Source: Flavobacteriales bacterium
GTDB taxonomy: Bacteria > Bacteroidota > Bacteroidia > Flavobacteriales_G > Salibacteraceae
DNA: 64,000 nucleotides
Assembly (NCBI GenBank): GCA_003499525.1
Contig: DNTB01000020.1
Span: 76,842-140,841, forward strand
Reading direction: 5' to 3'
Below the pieces are notes generated by a model. The model did no database searches. It saw nothing but the letters and a program-made list of their open reading frames with translations, and had not been told where the DNA came from. Shown piece by piece: positions 51,546 to 60,415 of this stretch. Each line of letters opens with the position of its first letter. Position 1 is the first letter of the stretch. The translations under genes and the position numbers were made by a program.

Positions 51546-53147
51546 ATGCAGATTCGGGCCATTCAATTGATGTTAATATTTACAGTGCTTCAATCCTGCC
51601 AAATTGGTAAAGATGATGCCTACTGGAATATTGATACTCTGACCCCACTAGCAAAAAGTACGGTAACCCTGCAACAGGCATTTGGAGATTCTATATTTAC
51701 TACAGACCCAAATAACGCATTAAGCCTGACTTATTCCTCTGAACTATTCGAGTTTGAATTAGATACCCTGTTGAGCATTCCGGATACTTCAACTGAAGAG
51801 TTTTTCAGGTTACCCATCGGAGCCATCACCTTAACACCGGGCCAGGTTTTCCTTGCTGATACTCAGGAAACGAGCTATGATCTTCAGGATATACAATTGT
51901 CATTTGCGATTATCCGCAGTGGTACCATTCGGTTTGAATTAACCTCTACACTTGGTGAGCAAAGCGTATTTCTTTATGAGTTTGCCGGAGCTTCAAAAAA
52001 TGGGCAACCCATTCGCATATCAGATACCGTTGCGGCAGGATCAGCCTCAGAGCCGGTAAGCGTAATTCAGGAAATTGACATGAGCGGTGTGGTACTAGAC
52101 CTTACCGGTCCAGATGGTAATTCTTTCAATCAAATTTTCGGAATATATCAGGCCTTTATTGACCCAGGCGGCAATGCCGTTCAAATCACATCGTCAGATT
52201 TTTTCAGGATGAAAATCGAATATCTGGAACTGGTTCCGGACTATATCCGGGGTTATTTGGGAAACCAAACTTTTAACCTGGAGGGAACAGAAGAACAAGT
52301 AGAAATATTTCCTGAGCTTATTTCAGGAAATATAAGGTTTGAAGAAATCGATCTCGAGTTTCTTGTGGACAATGAGCTTGGAGCAGACGTTTCATTTTCC
52401 ATCAATAGGTTTGAGGGTGTCAACACGACTAGCGGTCAGAAAGAGACATTATCAGGATCCATTATCGGGTCGAATAATAATCTGAACCGTGCCTTCGAAC
52501 CGAATGGAGCCACTAACGGATTTGAATCTTTTACTTCTTCGATTAATGTGAACGATAACAACTCGAACCTACCTGATTTCCTTTCTGTGTTGCCCGATCG
52601 AATTAGCTATGATATTGGGTTGAACATCAATCCACTTGGAAACATTAGTGGAGGAAATGACTTCGTCTACTACGGATCAGGAGCAGCCATTAGAGCCAAC
52701 CTGAATATTCCCCTGAATGCAGCAATTACCAGTGTCCTAATTATGGATACTACAGAATTTACCTGGGATTCTACGAATGACGAGTCCATAAATCCGATTC
52801 AGGGAGGATTAATATGGCTTAATTACAAAAATTTCTACCCTCTTGAGATTACTGCACAAGCGTATTTGCTCGATGAACAAAACGAAATATTGGACTCGCT
52901 ATTCCTGACCCCTCAGTCTATTCTTCCTGCGAATATATTTTCAGGTAATAAAGTAAGCGTGCCATATGTGGGCCGGATTTCATCCACTTTAAACAAAGCC
53001 CGAATACAACACCTGAGGAATACAAAAAACCTATTGATAAGAACAACTTTTAATACCCGGCCCACCGGCACCACCCGAACGATCTATGAAGATTATAAAC
53101 TTGACCTCCGACTAGTCGGTGACCTTAGCTATGAAGTACGGTTTTAG
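51546..53147 (+). CDS. Large beta-rich lipoprotein of unknown function
   Basis: A 533-residue predicted lipoprotein. The start MQIRAIQLMLIFTVLQSC gives a lipobox with Cys18. The mature chain is Asp/Asn/Thr-rich with many short beta strands, no recognised enzyme motif and repeated I/L-x-G/D turns, so it looks like a tandem beta-sandwich protein. It overlaps the DUF5723 gene by 17 bp and follows rarA by 37 bp. It is probably surface-exposed or attached to the outer membrane. Function and family are not known to me. Confidence 0.75.
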   Translation: MQIRAIQLMLIFTVLQSCQIGKDDAYWNIDTLTPLAKSTVTLQQAFGDSIFTTDPNNALSLTYSSELFEFELDTLLSIPDTSTEEFFRLPIGAITLTPGQVFLADTQETSYDLQDIQLSFAIIRSGTIRFELTSTLGEQSVFLYEFAGASKNGQPIRISDTVAAGSASEPVSVIQEIDMSGVVLDLTGPDGNSFNQIFGIYQAFIDPGGNAVQITSSDFFRMKIEYLELVPDYIRGYLGNQTFNLEGTEEQVEIFPELISGNIRFEEIDLEFLVDNELGADVSFSINRFEGVNTTSGQKETLSGSIIGSNNNLNRAFEPNGATNGFESFTSSINVNDNNSNLPDFLSVLPDRISYDIGLNINPLGNISGGNDFVYYGSGAAIRANLNIPLNAAITSVLIMDTTEFTWDSTNDESINPIQGGLIWLNYKNFYPLEITAQAYLLDEQNEILDSLFLTPQSILPANIFSGNKVSVPYVGRISSTLNKARIQHLRNTKNLLIRTTFNTRPTGTTRTIYEDYKLDLRLVGDLSYEVRF

Positions 53148-54405
53148 GGTTTTTCTTGTATCCTTATTTGTCTTTCCTTACTTCATTGGCTGGGCACAAT
53201 CCGTGATTAAGCTCTATGACTTTTACCCCAATGAACTTGAAAAAGGAGCCTTCGGTATTCGTGCTGAATTAAACTCAAATTCTACTGCCCTTACGGCTAC
53301 TTTTCAAAACAAACGTCTAACCGGAGGATTTATAAACGATGCTGAAAAAGATGCTATGCTTTCCAGGGCAAATCAAACAAACAGCACGGGTTCAATGACT
53401 GAAGCCGCTGCATTCATGTCATTTAAACCATCAAAGATTTTAGATGCAGAAAATTCAAAGTTTTCATTTCTGTTCCTACTTTCTGACCGAAGAATACAGA
53501 ATGCTTACTTCACTGATCAAATGCTCGATATCTTCCTGAATGGTAATCGGTCATTTGCAGGGCAAACTGCATACATGAGTCCTTTCTATCAAACCAATAT
53601 TGGATATCAGAGTTTTCGGTTTATGTCCAACATGGAAGTCAATGACAAAGTCAATGTTGGGTTTGGAGTTTCTCTAATTAATGGGGAGCAGCTACAAAAT
53701 ATCGATGCCAGCACCCTCAACCTTTTTACTTCCGAATTTGGAGACACTTTGATTTTAGAAGGTATGGGCACTATTATAATTAGTGATACCTCTAATGTTG
53801 GGTTTCTAAAAAACAATGGAATCGGAGGGGCATTTTCCGGATATATTAATCTGAATATCAATATCATACCCAACCTAAACATTCCTGCCCAGTTGTACTT
53901 TGAAGTTCGGGATTTGGGTTGGGTAAACTGGAGTAGTCGCACAGAAACATATCGGTTTGATACTACCTATCTGTTTGATGGCATTGAATATGAAAACATC
54001 TTTGATGATGGTTCCTTTGTGGACGACAGGCCCATCGAAGACCGTATTGAAGAAGTAAGTGAACTAACGGTAGGTAGCAGAAATGCAATGCTGCCAGCAG
54101 AATTTCAGTTGAGGTTGCGCCAGGAATTCGAAAAGTACTTTTTTGAAATGGGAACTTCCTATTTTCTGAACTCAAATTTCAGTGCTTATATTCACGGATC
54201 GGCTTACAGAAAACTCAATGACCAATGGTCTTTGGGTTTGGAATCAAACTATGGCGGATATGGCCGGTTCGATCTTGGAGTTGGTATGAACTATCAAAGC
54301 GAACATGTTGGTCTTATATTAGGTTCAAGGAGTATGAGCGGATGGGTTAATCCGGACAAATGGGCCGGGCAAAGTTTTTATTTTCAAATGCATTGGTTGT
54401 GGTAA
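53131..54405 (+). CDS. DUF5723 family outer-membrane protein
   Basis: A 424-residue secreted protein (start ATG 53131, MKYGFRVFLVSLFVFPYFIGWAQ signal peptide). The mature chain has amphipathic strands and ends in FQMHWLW with a terminal aromatic residue, consistent with a beta-barrel, and the pattern ELNSNSTALTATFQNK resembles the DUF5723 family of Bacteroidota. Start ATG 53131 lies within the end of the lipoprotein gene (17 bp overlap). It is followed by the T9SS cargo gene whose start overlaps its stop. A structural or transport role is inferred from the barrel-like pattern only. Confidence 0.75.
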   Translation: MKYGFRVFLVSLFVFPYFIGWAQSVIKLYDFYPNELEKGAFGIRAELNSNSTALTATFQNKRLTGGFINDAEKDAMLSRANQTNSTGSMTEAAAFMSFKPSKILDAENSKFSFLFLLSDRRIQNAYFTDQMLDIFLNGNRSFAGQTAYMSPFYQTNIGYQSFRFMSNMEVNDKVNVGFGVSLINGEQLQNIDASTLNLFTSEFGDTLILEGMGTIIISDTSNVGFLKNNGIGGAFSGYINLNINIIPNLNIPAQLYFEVRDLGWVNWSSRTETYRFDTTYLFDGIEYENIFDDGSFVDDRPIEDRIEEVSELTVGSRNAMLPAEFQLRLRQEFEKYFFEMGTSYFLNSNFSAYIHGSAYRKLNDQWSLGLESNYGGYGRFDLGVGMNYQSEHVGLILGSRSMSGWVNPDKWAGQSFYFQMHWLW

Positions 54406-55874
54406 GACAAGGGCTTTTACTTGCTGTGTTTCTCGCTCAAGGCTGGCTATTCGGACAGAGCGATACGGCCTGGGCTAAAATATACAGTGGTGACAGAGAC
54501 GATTTCGGATACGATGTAATAGAAACACAAGAAGGAGGTTTCATGATCGTTGGGCAAACCTCAAGTTTCGATTTGGATAATGCTCAGATTTACATGCTCA
54601 AAATCGATAGTGCAGGAATCCCTGAATGGAGCAAAAGCTTTGGAGGACCCCGACACGAAGAAGCCCGGTCGGTTCTCCAATTGAGCGACGGCAGTTATAT
54701 CATGGTGGGGACCACCAGTTCTACTTCCGATGGTAGCTATGATCTGTATCTTTTGAAAACCTCTCCTACGGGAGTCTTTGAATATGAATTCTTCTATGGA
54801 GGAAGCGACTGGGACTTTGGCTACGACATTGAAGAACTTGGATCAGGTAAATTCCTGCTCGCCGGAAAGACCTACAGTTATGGAAACGGTGATGCCGATG
54901 GCTGGTTGATGGTATTTGATGAAAACCTTCAACAAGTAGTATGGGATACCACAATTGGCACTGGAAATGAAGAATTTTTCAATTCCCTCACTGTAACCGG
55001 AGATACCCTTGCATTCGCCGCCGGAGGCGGCAGCTCTCCAGAGAAAGATGATATGGATATGATGGTGGCAAGAATTAGGATAGATATAGGTTCTGATAAA
55101 TATCAAATTACTCAAGTTGAATACATTGGAGATTCTTTAATCGAATATGCCAATGATGTCGTTCATTTAGGAAATGGAGAGGTTATCATAGCAGGTGCCT
55201 CCTCTGATACCAATGATCTTGAGGGAAGCTTACTTGTACGATTGGATACTTCATTTCACCAGACATGGAGCACGCTATTTCTTGCACCGCCTTTAAGTGG
55301 TATTGTCCATTCAATTGAGTTAGCCGGTGGTGATACCCTATCCTTTCTTTCCGATACTCGTTTCGATAACACCAACCGCGATTTTTACTTGGGTTCGGTT
55401 CGCGTATCCGACGGTTCCTGGCTCAAGGGAACAACCCTAGGCTCGGGTGAATTCGAGCAACCTTCATCCTTGAAACACCTAAAAAGAGGATATATAGCTG
55501 TTGGCTCGAGCAACGGATTTACCCAGGGCCCATTCTCCGTAATAGTTTATAGAACTGATGAAAAGTTCTCAATTCAGAATCAGGATGTTCAAATAATTGA
55601 AGACACTATTCTTATCACTACCTATCACTATGAAAGAAACCCAAACATTCTACAAATATTCTATGCGTCAAATGCTCAACAATTAGCAGTTAAATCAACC
55701 TCAAAATCTGTGAAGGAAGTTTGGCTTTATGATTTATACGGCAGAATTGTAGGTTGGGAAAAAACTACTCACGACTTCATTTCTTTTCAACCGAGCGCCA
55801 CGGGAATTTATATTGCAGTAGTTAAGCAAAATGGAGAAATAAATCGAATTACCTTTTTTGCTTCATGCCAATGA
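54399..55874 (+). CDS. T9SS type A sorting domain protein
   Basis: A 491-residue secreted protein. A GTG at 54399, overlapping the DUF5723 stop, gives the signal peptide (VRQGLLLAVFLAQGWLFG); the ATG at 54360 lies well inside that gene. The mature part is built from repeated beta-propeller-like units of the type GYDVIETQEGGFMIVGQTSS and ARSVLQLSDGSYIMVGTTSS. The C-terminal 80 residues (STSKSVKEVWLYDLYGRIVGWEK...ATGIYIAVVKQNGEINRITF) match a T9SS sorting domain. It probably ends up on the cell surface or outside. It overlaps menC by 10 bp. Confidence 0.82.
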   Translation: MVRQGLLLAVFLAQGWLFGQSDTAWAKIYSGDRDDFGYDVIETQEGGFMIVGQTSSFDLDNAQIYMLKIDSAGIPEWSKSFGGPRHEEARSVLQLSDGSYIMVGTTSSTSDGSYDLYLLKTSPTGVFEYEFFYGGSDWDFGYDIEELGSGKFLLAGKTYSYGNGDADGWLMVFDENLQQVVWDTTIGTGNEEFFNSLTVTGDTLAFAAGGGSSPEKDDMDMMVARIRIDIGSDKYQITQVEYIGDSLIEYANDVVHLGNGEVIIAGASSDTNDLEGSLLVRLDTSFHQTWSTLFLAPPLSGIVHSIELAGGDTLSFLSDTRFDNTNRDFYLGSVRVSDGSWLKGTTLGSGEFEQPSSLKHLKRGYIAVGSSNGFTQGPFSVIVYRTDEKFSIQNQDVQIIEDTILITTYHYERNPNILQIFYASNAQQLAVKSTSKSVKEVWLYDLYGRIVGWEKTTHDFISFQPSATGIYIAVVKQNGEINRITFFASCQ

Positions 55875-56917
55875 TTCATTTCAAATACCGGCCTATAACT
55901 CTGGATTTCACATTTTCTGCAGGTACCTCAAGAGGAGTATTGAGGTCTAAGCCTTCCTGGGTGATAATACTTGAAATCGAAGGCTCATTGGGCATCGGAG
56001 AATGCTCCTTAATTCCGGGCTTGAGTCCGGATAATCCAGGCGTTATTGAGAGTAAACTGGAAAACCTGCGAAAAAACGGAGTTTACCGGAATAAGATTTG
56101 TCGAAAGGAGACGCCGGCTTTGTTCTTTGCTCTGGAAATGGCTTACAAAGGATTAGAAAACCGAAACCCCTTTCTGCTTTTTGATAATGAGTTTTCCAAA
56201 TCCCGATCTGCGCTGAACATAAACGGTTTGGTATGGATGAGCGATGCAGAGAGCATGCTGGCTCAGGCAAAAGAAAAGGCCAGCTCGGGCTTTAACTGCA
56301 TTAAGTTTAAGGTAGGTGCTCTACCGTTTGAGCAGGAGTTGAAATTGCTCCAGGAATTTCGGGATTCTGAATTTGGCGTTAAAATGGAAATTCGACTGGA
56401 TGCCAATGGTGCATTCACGAAGTCCGAAGCATTGAACAAACTGGAACAATTGTCCAGGTTTAACATTCACTCCATAGAACAACCCATTCAACCGGGGCAG
56501 TGGCCTGAAATGAAGAGATTGTGCCAGGAATCTCCCATTCCCGTTGCATTGGATGAGGAGTTGATTGGAATCCAGTCAAAAGAAGATATTCAACATCTAC
56601 TGGACTACATTGAGCCTCAATACATCATACTCAAACCGAGTTTGATTGGAGGCTTCGAGGTATCGGATTGCTTTGTGGAAGAAGCAGAAAAAAGGAATAC
56701 CGGATGGTGGGCTACCTCAGCACTTGAATCCAATATTGGTCTAAATGCCATAGCACAATGGGCCGCTTCCAAAAATAATGATCTTCCGCAGGGATTGGGT
56801 ACTGGCGGACTGTTTCATAATAACTTTGAAAGTCCACTTCAGGTTGAACGGGGCTGTTTAAACTATCGACCCGATGCGAGCTGGGCCGATATCGAAACAT
56901 GGATCAGGGAAAAATAA
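55865..56917 (+). CDS. menC: o-Succinylbenzoate synthase MenC
   Basis: A 350-residue enolase-superfamily enzyme that dehydrates SHCHC to o-succinylbenzoate in menaquinone synthesis. The acid-base lysines are in CIKFKVG (Lys147/Lys149) and IILKPS (Lys257). Metal ligands are in RLDANG (Asp179), IEQPI (Glu205) and ALDEE (Asp230). It overlaps the T9SS gene by 10 bp and menE by 19 bp, so the two men genes are coupled. Other men genes are outside the window. Confidence 0.9.
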   Translation: MPMIHFKYRPITLDFTFSAGTSRGVLRSKPSWVIILEIEGSLGIGECSLIPGLSPDNPGVIESKLENLRKNGVYRNKICRKETPALFFALEMAYKGLENRNPFLLFDNEFSKSRSALNINGLVWMSDAESMLAQAKEKASSGFNCIKFKVGALPFEQELKLLQEFRDSEFGVKMEIRLDANGAFTKSEALNKLEQLSRFNIHSIEQPIQPGQWPEMKRLCQESPIPVALDEELIGIQSKEDIQHLLDYIEPQYIILKPSLIGGFEVSDCFVEEAEKRNTGWWATSALESNIGLNAIAQWAASKNNDLPQGLGTGGLFHNNFESPLQVERGCLNYRPDASWADIETWIREK

Positions 56918-57954
56918 TCTTCAGGGAGAAGTCCTATGAGTTTCTGCATTTCGCTGATGAGTTCAATGCTCATCCTGAACTATGGTTAAGGAGTATATCG
57001 GATTTTATACTTGAATGGTTTGATACTAAAAGTTTTGTCAGCACACACACTTCAGGATCAACGGGAATACCAAAGACGATTGAACTGCCCAAGCAGACTA
57101 TGCTTGAAAGCGCACTAAAAACAATTCAGTACTTCAATTTTAAAAAGGGTATTCAAGCTTTCAACTGCCTCCCGGCAAAATACATCGCTGGAAGAATGAT
57201 GTTGGTGCGTTCTATGGCAGGAAACTGGAACTTGTTTATTGAAGAACCTTCTGCGGCTCCAACAATTCCACCGGGTACAGATTTCACTGCGCTTACTCCA
57301 CCTCAGCTCAGCCGCGTCATTTCAATGAAATCATCTTCTGGTATAGTACTGGTAGGAGGTGCACCGGTATCCATAGGCCTGGAATCCAGAATATTACAAG
57401 CTAAATCAACAAAGATCTATCTGACTTATGGCATGACTGAAACCGCATCACATGTAGCCCTTAGAAAGATGAACGGCAAAGACCGAAGCCCATATTTTAC
57501 GGCTATGCCCGGAGTCAAATTTGAAACCAACGAACATCAACAGCTCATTATTCATGCAGATCATGTACGGTCAAGTCCATTGACTACCAATGATGTCGTG
57601 GACTTACTATCGGATACCGCATTTTATTGGAAGGGCCGCCTTGACAATGTCATCAACTCCGGTGGGCTCAAATTATATCCTGAAAAGATTGAGAATGAAC
57701 TCGGAAAGCTAATCTCAGTTCCATTCTTTATCACTGCTATAGAACACAACAAGTGGGGCGAAGCTCCTGCGATAGTAATGGAAAATGATCCTAAATTCTG
57801 CCTTGACTGGAATCAGACCGACCTGAGTAAATTTGAATTCCCTGAAAAATTGATATTTGTTCGAAAACTGATCTATACCGCTTCTGGTAAAATCGACCGG
57901 AAACTGACCCTAAAAGAAGAAAACATAAAAAAACGTCAAAAACTAAAGCGGTGA
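56899..57954 (+). CDS. menE: o-Succinylbenzoate-CoA ligase MenE, compact form
   Basis: A 351-residue acyl-CoA ligase that activates o-succinylbenzoate. It shows the ATP-binding loop SGSTGIPKTIELPK near residue 53, YGMTETASHVALRKM, and the C-terminal domain with GRLDNVINSGGLKLYPEKIE and KIDRK. At 351 residues it is much shorter than ordinary MenE (about 450-500), lacking part of the large N-terminal domain; this is a common Bacteroidota form. It overlaps menC by 19 bp and the GT39 gene by 4 bp. Confidence 0.85.
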   Translation: MDQGKIIFREKSYEFLHFADEFNAHPELWLRSISDFILEWFDTKSFVSTHTSGSTGIPKTIELPKQTMLESALKTIQYFNFKKGIQAFNCLPAKYIAGRMMLVRSMAGNWNLFIEEPSAAPTIPPGTDFTALTPPQLSRVISMKSSSGIVLVGGAPVSIGLESRILQAKSTKIYLTYGMTETASHVALRKMNGKDRSPYFTAMPGVKFETNEHQQLIIHADHVRSSPLTTNDVVDLLSDTAFYWKGRLDNVINSGGLKLYPEKIENELGKLISVPFFITAIEHNKWGEAPAIVMENDPKFCLDWNQTDLSKFEFPEKLIFVRKLIYTASGKIDRKLTLKEENIKKRQKLKR

Positions 57955-59387
57955 AGATTACTGAACATCTTATACTGCCCGGGATACTCCTTGTGGCAGT
58001 GGTCATAAGGCTTATAGGAGTTGACGTAAATCCCGTAAATCTTGATGAGGCATTTACATTATTCAATGTCCAGTATGGTTTCGGGCCGCTCACAACAATT
58101 ATTCTCGAAGGCGACAATCCTATATTGCATTATTATTTCGTGAAAACAATCGTTCTTATTACACAATCAACCGATTCCTATTTTCCGCGCTTACTCTCAG
58201 TTTTATTCTCCATCGGTACCGTATACGTGTCGTTCAGAATATCGAAAAGCTGGATGGGGCTCCTGCCAGCGATCCTAGTCAGCGGACTGATCCTCTTCAA
58301 TACCCAGCATCAATATTTCTCTCATGAAATCAGGCCATATTCCATGTTCATCTTCCTGAGTGTCTTGCTCTTATGGGATTCACAAAGGATTTTGAAGGGG
58401 GGAATTTCCGGAAGATTCTTTCTACACGGTCTACTCTACACCGCTCTAATCTATACGCACTATCTCGGACTGATCGTTTCAGCCGCTGATCTGATTTTAT
58501 TGCTAGTCGCGTTTAAAGAAAGTAAGAGGATTGGGAGATTTCTTCCAGGATTAATTGTTTCAGCAGTGCTTTTAAGTCCATTAGCACTGGCCTTCATAGG
58601 CAGACTCAAGAGTTACAGTACAGGCAATTCATGGGTGCCCAATGTCAACTTTAGTGCGCTAAAAGGTGTGCCCGTGTATTTTTTAAATGAAAAATGGGTC
58701 GTTCTACTTATTGTGGTCCTTTTTGCAGTCGTTTTTTATTTATTGATCAGGAAGAGAATAAGCTATCTGAAGGAATTAAAATCTGATCGGTTTTTTGTTC
58801 ATGTTCTTTTATTTCTGGCAGCAATATTTTTCCTGATGCTTTTCATCTCGATCCGGGGGAATTCAGTATTTATAATTCGGTATTTATTGTTTTTAAGTAT
58901 CCCATTCTACCTGCTGTTAGGAAAGGTATTAGGACTCCTTGAAATGAGAATTCAGACCGCGGTATCCGGTGTGATCGTTCTCGCGGTTGTTTTGTCGTTT
59001 AATATTAAGCCAGAATTTGAGAGGTCTCCCAGAGAAATAGCCCAATACGTTAAAGAGTATAAAGTGGAATATCCTACAGTAGTTCTGTTTCCGGGATACT
59101 ATGACATCAATTTGCTTTATTATTATGACCGGAAGGCTTTTGAGAGGCCGGAAGAAAAAGATGAATATCTGGCCAAAAATAGTATCCTGGCATATTACAC
59201 TTCAAATGAAGTGATCAACAGGGTTTTCAGAATGAATAAATTCCAATGGGTCGTTGCAAATCCTGGAGATGCTGAATCAAATAACAAAATCCGTGAAGCT
59301 CTTAAGAGAACGCACAATTTGGTAAAAGAAGAAACCTTTAAAGGTGATTTTGCGGTGCTACATTACCGCAAAAAAGAGGAGAATTAA
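57951..59387 (+). CDS. GT39-type membrane glycosyltransferase
   Basis: A 478-residue multi-pass protein starting at a GTG (57951) that overlaps the menE stop by 4 bp. The loop after the first helix (VNPVNLDEAFTLFNVQYG) carries the Asp32/Glu33 pair typical of the catalytic loop of PMT/GT39 enzymes. About ten to eleven membrane helices precede a short C-terminal soluble part. It uses a polyprenyl-phosphate sugar donor by family. It converges on the RluA-type gene and shares the four stop bases at 59384-59387. Acceptor is unknown. Confidence 0.82.
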   Translation: MKITEHLILPGILLVAVVIRLIGVDVNPVNLDEAFTLFNVQYGFGPLTTIILEGDNPILHYYFVKTIVLITQSTDSYFPRLLSVLFSIGTVYVSFRISKSWMGLLPAILVSGLILFNTQHQYFSHEIRPYSMFIFLSVLLLWDSQRILKGGISGRFFLHGLLYTALIYTHYLGLIVSAADLILLLVAFKESKRIGRFLPGLIVSAVLLSPLALAFIGRLKSYSTGNSWVPNVNFSALKGVPVYFLNEKWVVLLIVVLFAVVFYLLIRKRISYLKELKSDRFFVHVLLFLAAIFFLMLFISIRGNSVFIIRYLLFLSIPFYLLLGKVLGLLEMRIQTAVSGVIVLAVVLSFNIKPEFERSPREIAQYVKEYKVEYPTVVLFPGYYDINLLYYYDRKAFERPEEKDEYLAKNSILAYYTSNEVINRVFRMNKFQWVVANPGDAESNNKIREALKRTHNLVKEETFKGDFAVLHYRKKEEN

Positions 59388-60412
59388 TTTCCCTCAGGTT
59401 TGTTTTCCCGATAGTTACGCCACCTTTCAAGGACCGCTTTCATATCTGAGGGGACAGGGGATTCGAAATGCATCCTGTCACCTGTCGACGGATGAAAGAA
59501 ACCCAGGGAATGTGCATGAAGAGCCTGCCTTGGAAGTATCTCTAAGCTATTTGATACAAACTGCTTGTATTTGCTAAAAGTTGTCCCCTTCCAAATACGT
59601 TGTCCGTCGTATTCGGGGTCGCCAAAAAGTGGATGCCCTATAAACCTGAAATGCACCCTGATTTGATGAGTTCTGCCTGTCTCCAGCTTACAGCGCACAA
59701 GCGAAACATAGTGCAGGTCTTCAAGGGTTTCGTAATGTGTTGTGGCGGTTTTACCAAAACTGCCATCCTCAAAAACCTGCATTCGTTTTCGGTTTTTAAG
59801 GCTTCGGCCAATATGACCTTCAATGGTACCACTTTCACCCGGGAATCCCCATACCAGTGCCAAATAGCGGCGTTCGATACTTCGATGAAAAAACTGCATC
59901 GCCAGGTGATTTAGTGCTTCTTCTGTTTTACCCACCACCATTACTCCACTGGTGAGTTTATCTAACCTATGAACAATCCCCGGACGATCAAGTCCATTTT
60001 TGCTTTGAGGCAAATGCTCAATATGGTATAGAAGCCCGTTCACCAGAGTTCCCGACCTATTTCCCTGCCCAGGATGCACTACAAGACCGGCGGGTTTATC
60101 CAATACCAGAACATCGTCATCCTCATAGAGAATGGTAAAATCTACTTTTTCCGGAATGAGTTCTGAGGGCTCTGTATCCCGCGCAAAGACGACATCAACG
60201 ACATCGCCGGGTTTAATTTTGTAGTTTGACTTAATAGATTTCTGATTAACCGTAATATTACCTGACTTGATGCCGGCCTGAATTCGCGTTCGGGAGACAT
60301 TTGGCAACCTGTCTGATAAGAAGCGGTCTATTCGAAGAAAGTTCTGACCGACATCGGCTGTTATAGTGGTTCGTTCAATCCACTCCTCTTCATTATGTTC
60401 TTCGTTCTCCAC
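59384..60412 (-). CDS. RluA family 23S rRNA/tRNA pseudouridine synthase
   Basis: A 342-residue enzyme with an N-terminal S4 RNA-binding domain (about residues 28-75, FLRIDRFLSDRLPNVSRTRIQ) and a RluA-type catalytic domain with Asp151 in GIVHRLDKLTSG. Other family blocks are LDKPAGLVVHPG, LETGRTHQIRVHFRFIGHPLFGDPEYDG and PRQALHAHSLGF. The presence of the S4 domain points to an RluD/RluC-like activity on 23S rRNA rather than the S4-less RluA. It lies 3 bp downstream of the T9SS gene. Confidence 0.92.
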   Translation of the reverse strand: MENEEHNEEEWIERTTITADVGQNFLRIDRFLSDRLPNVSRTRIQAGIKSGNITVNQKSIKSNYKIKPGDVVDVVFARDTEPSELIPEKVDFTILYEDDDVLVLDKPAGLVVHPGQGNRSGTLVNGLLYHIEHLPQSKNGLDRPGIVHRLDKLTSGVMVVGKTEEALNHLAMQFFHRSIERRYLALVWGFPGESGTIEGHIGRSLKNRKRMQVFEDGSFGKTATTHYETLEDLHYVSLVRCKLETGRTHQIRVHFRFIGHPLFGDPEYDGQRIWKGTTFSKYKQFVSNSLEILPRQALHAHSLGFFHPSTGDRMHFESPVPSDMKAVLERWRNYRENKPEGN

Positions 60413-60415
60413 TTT

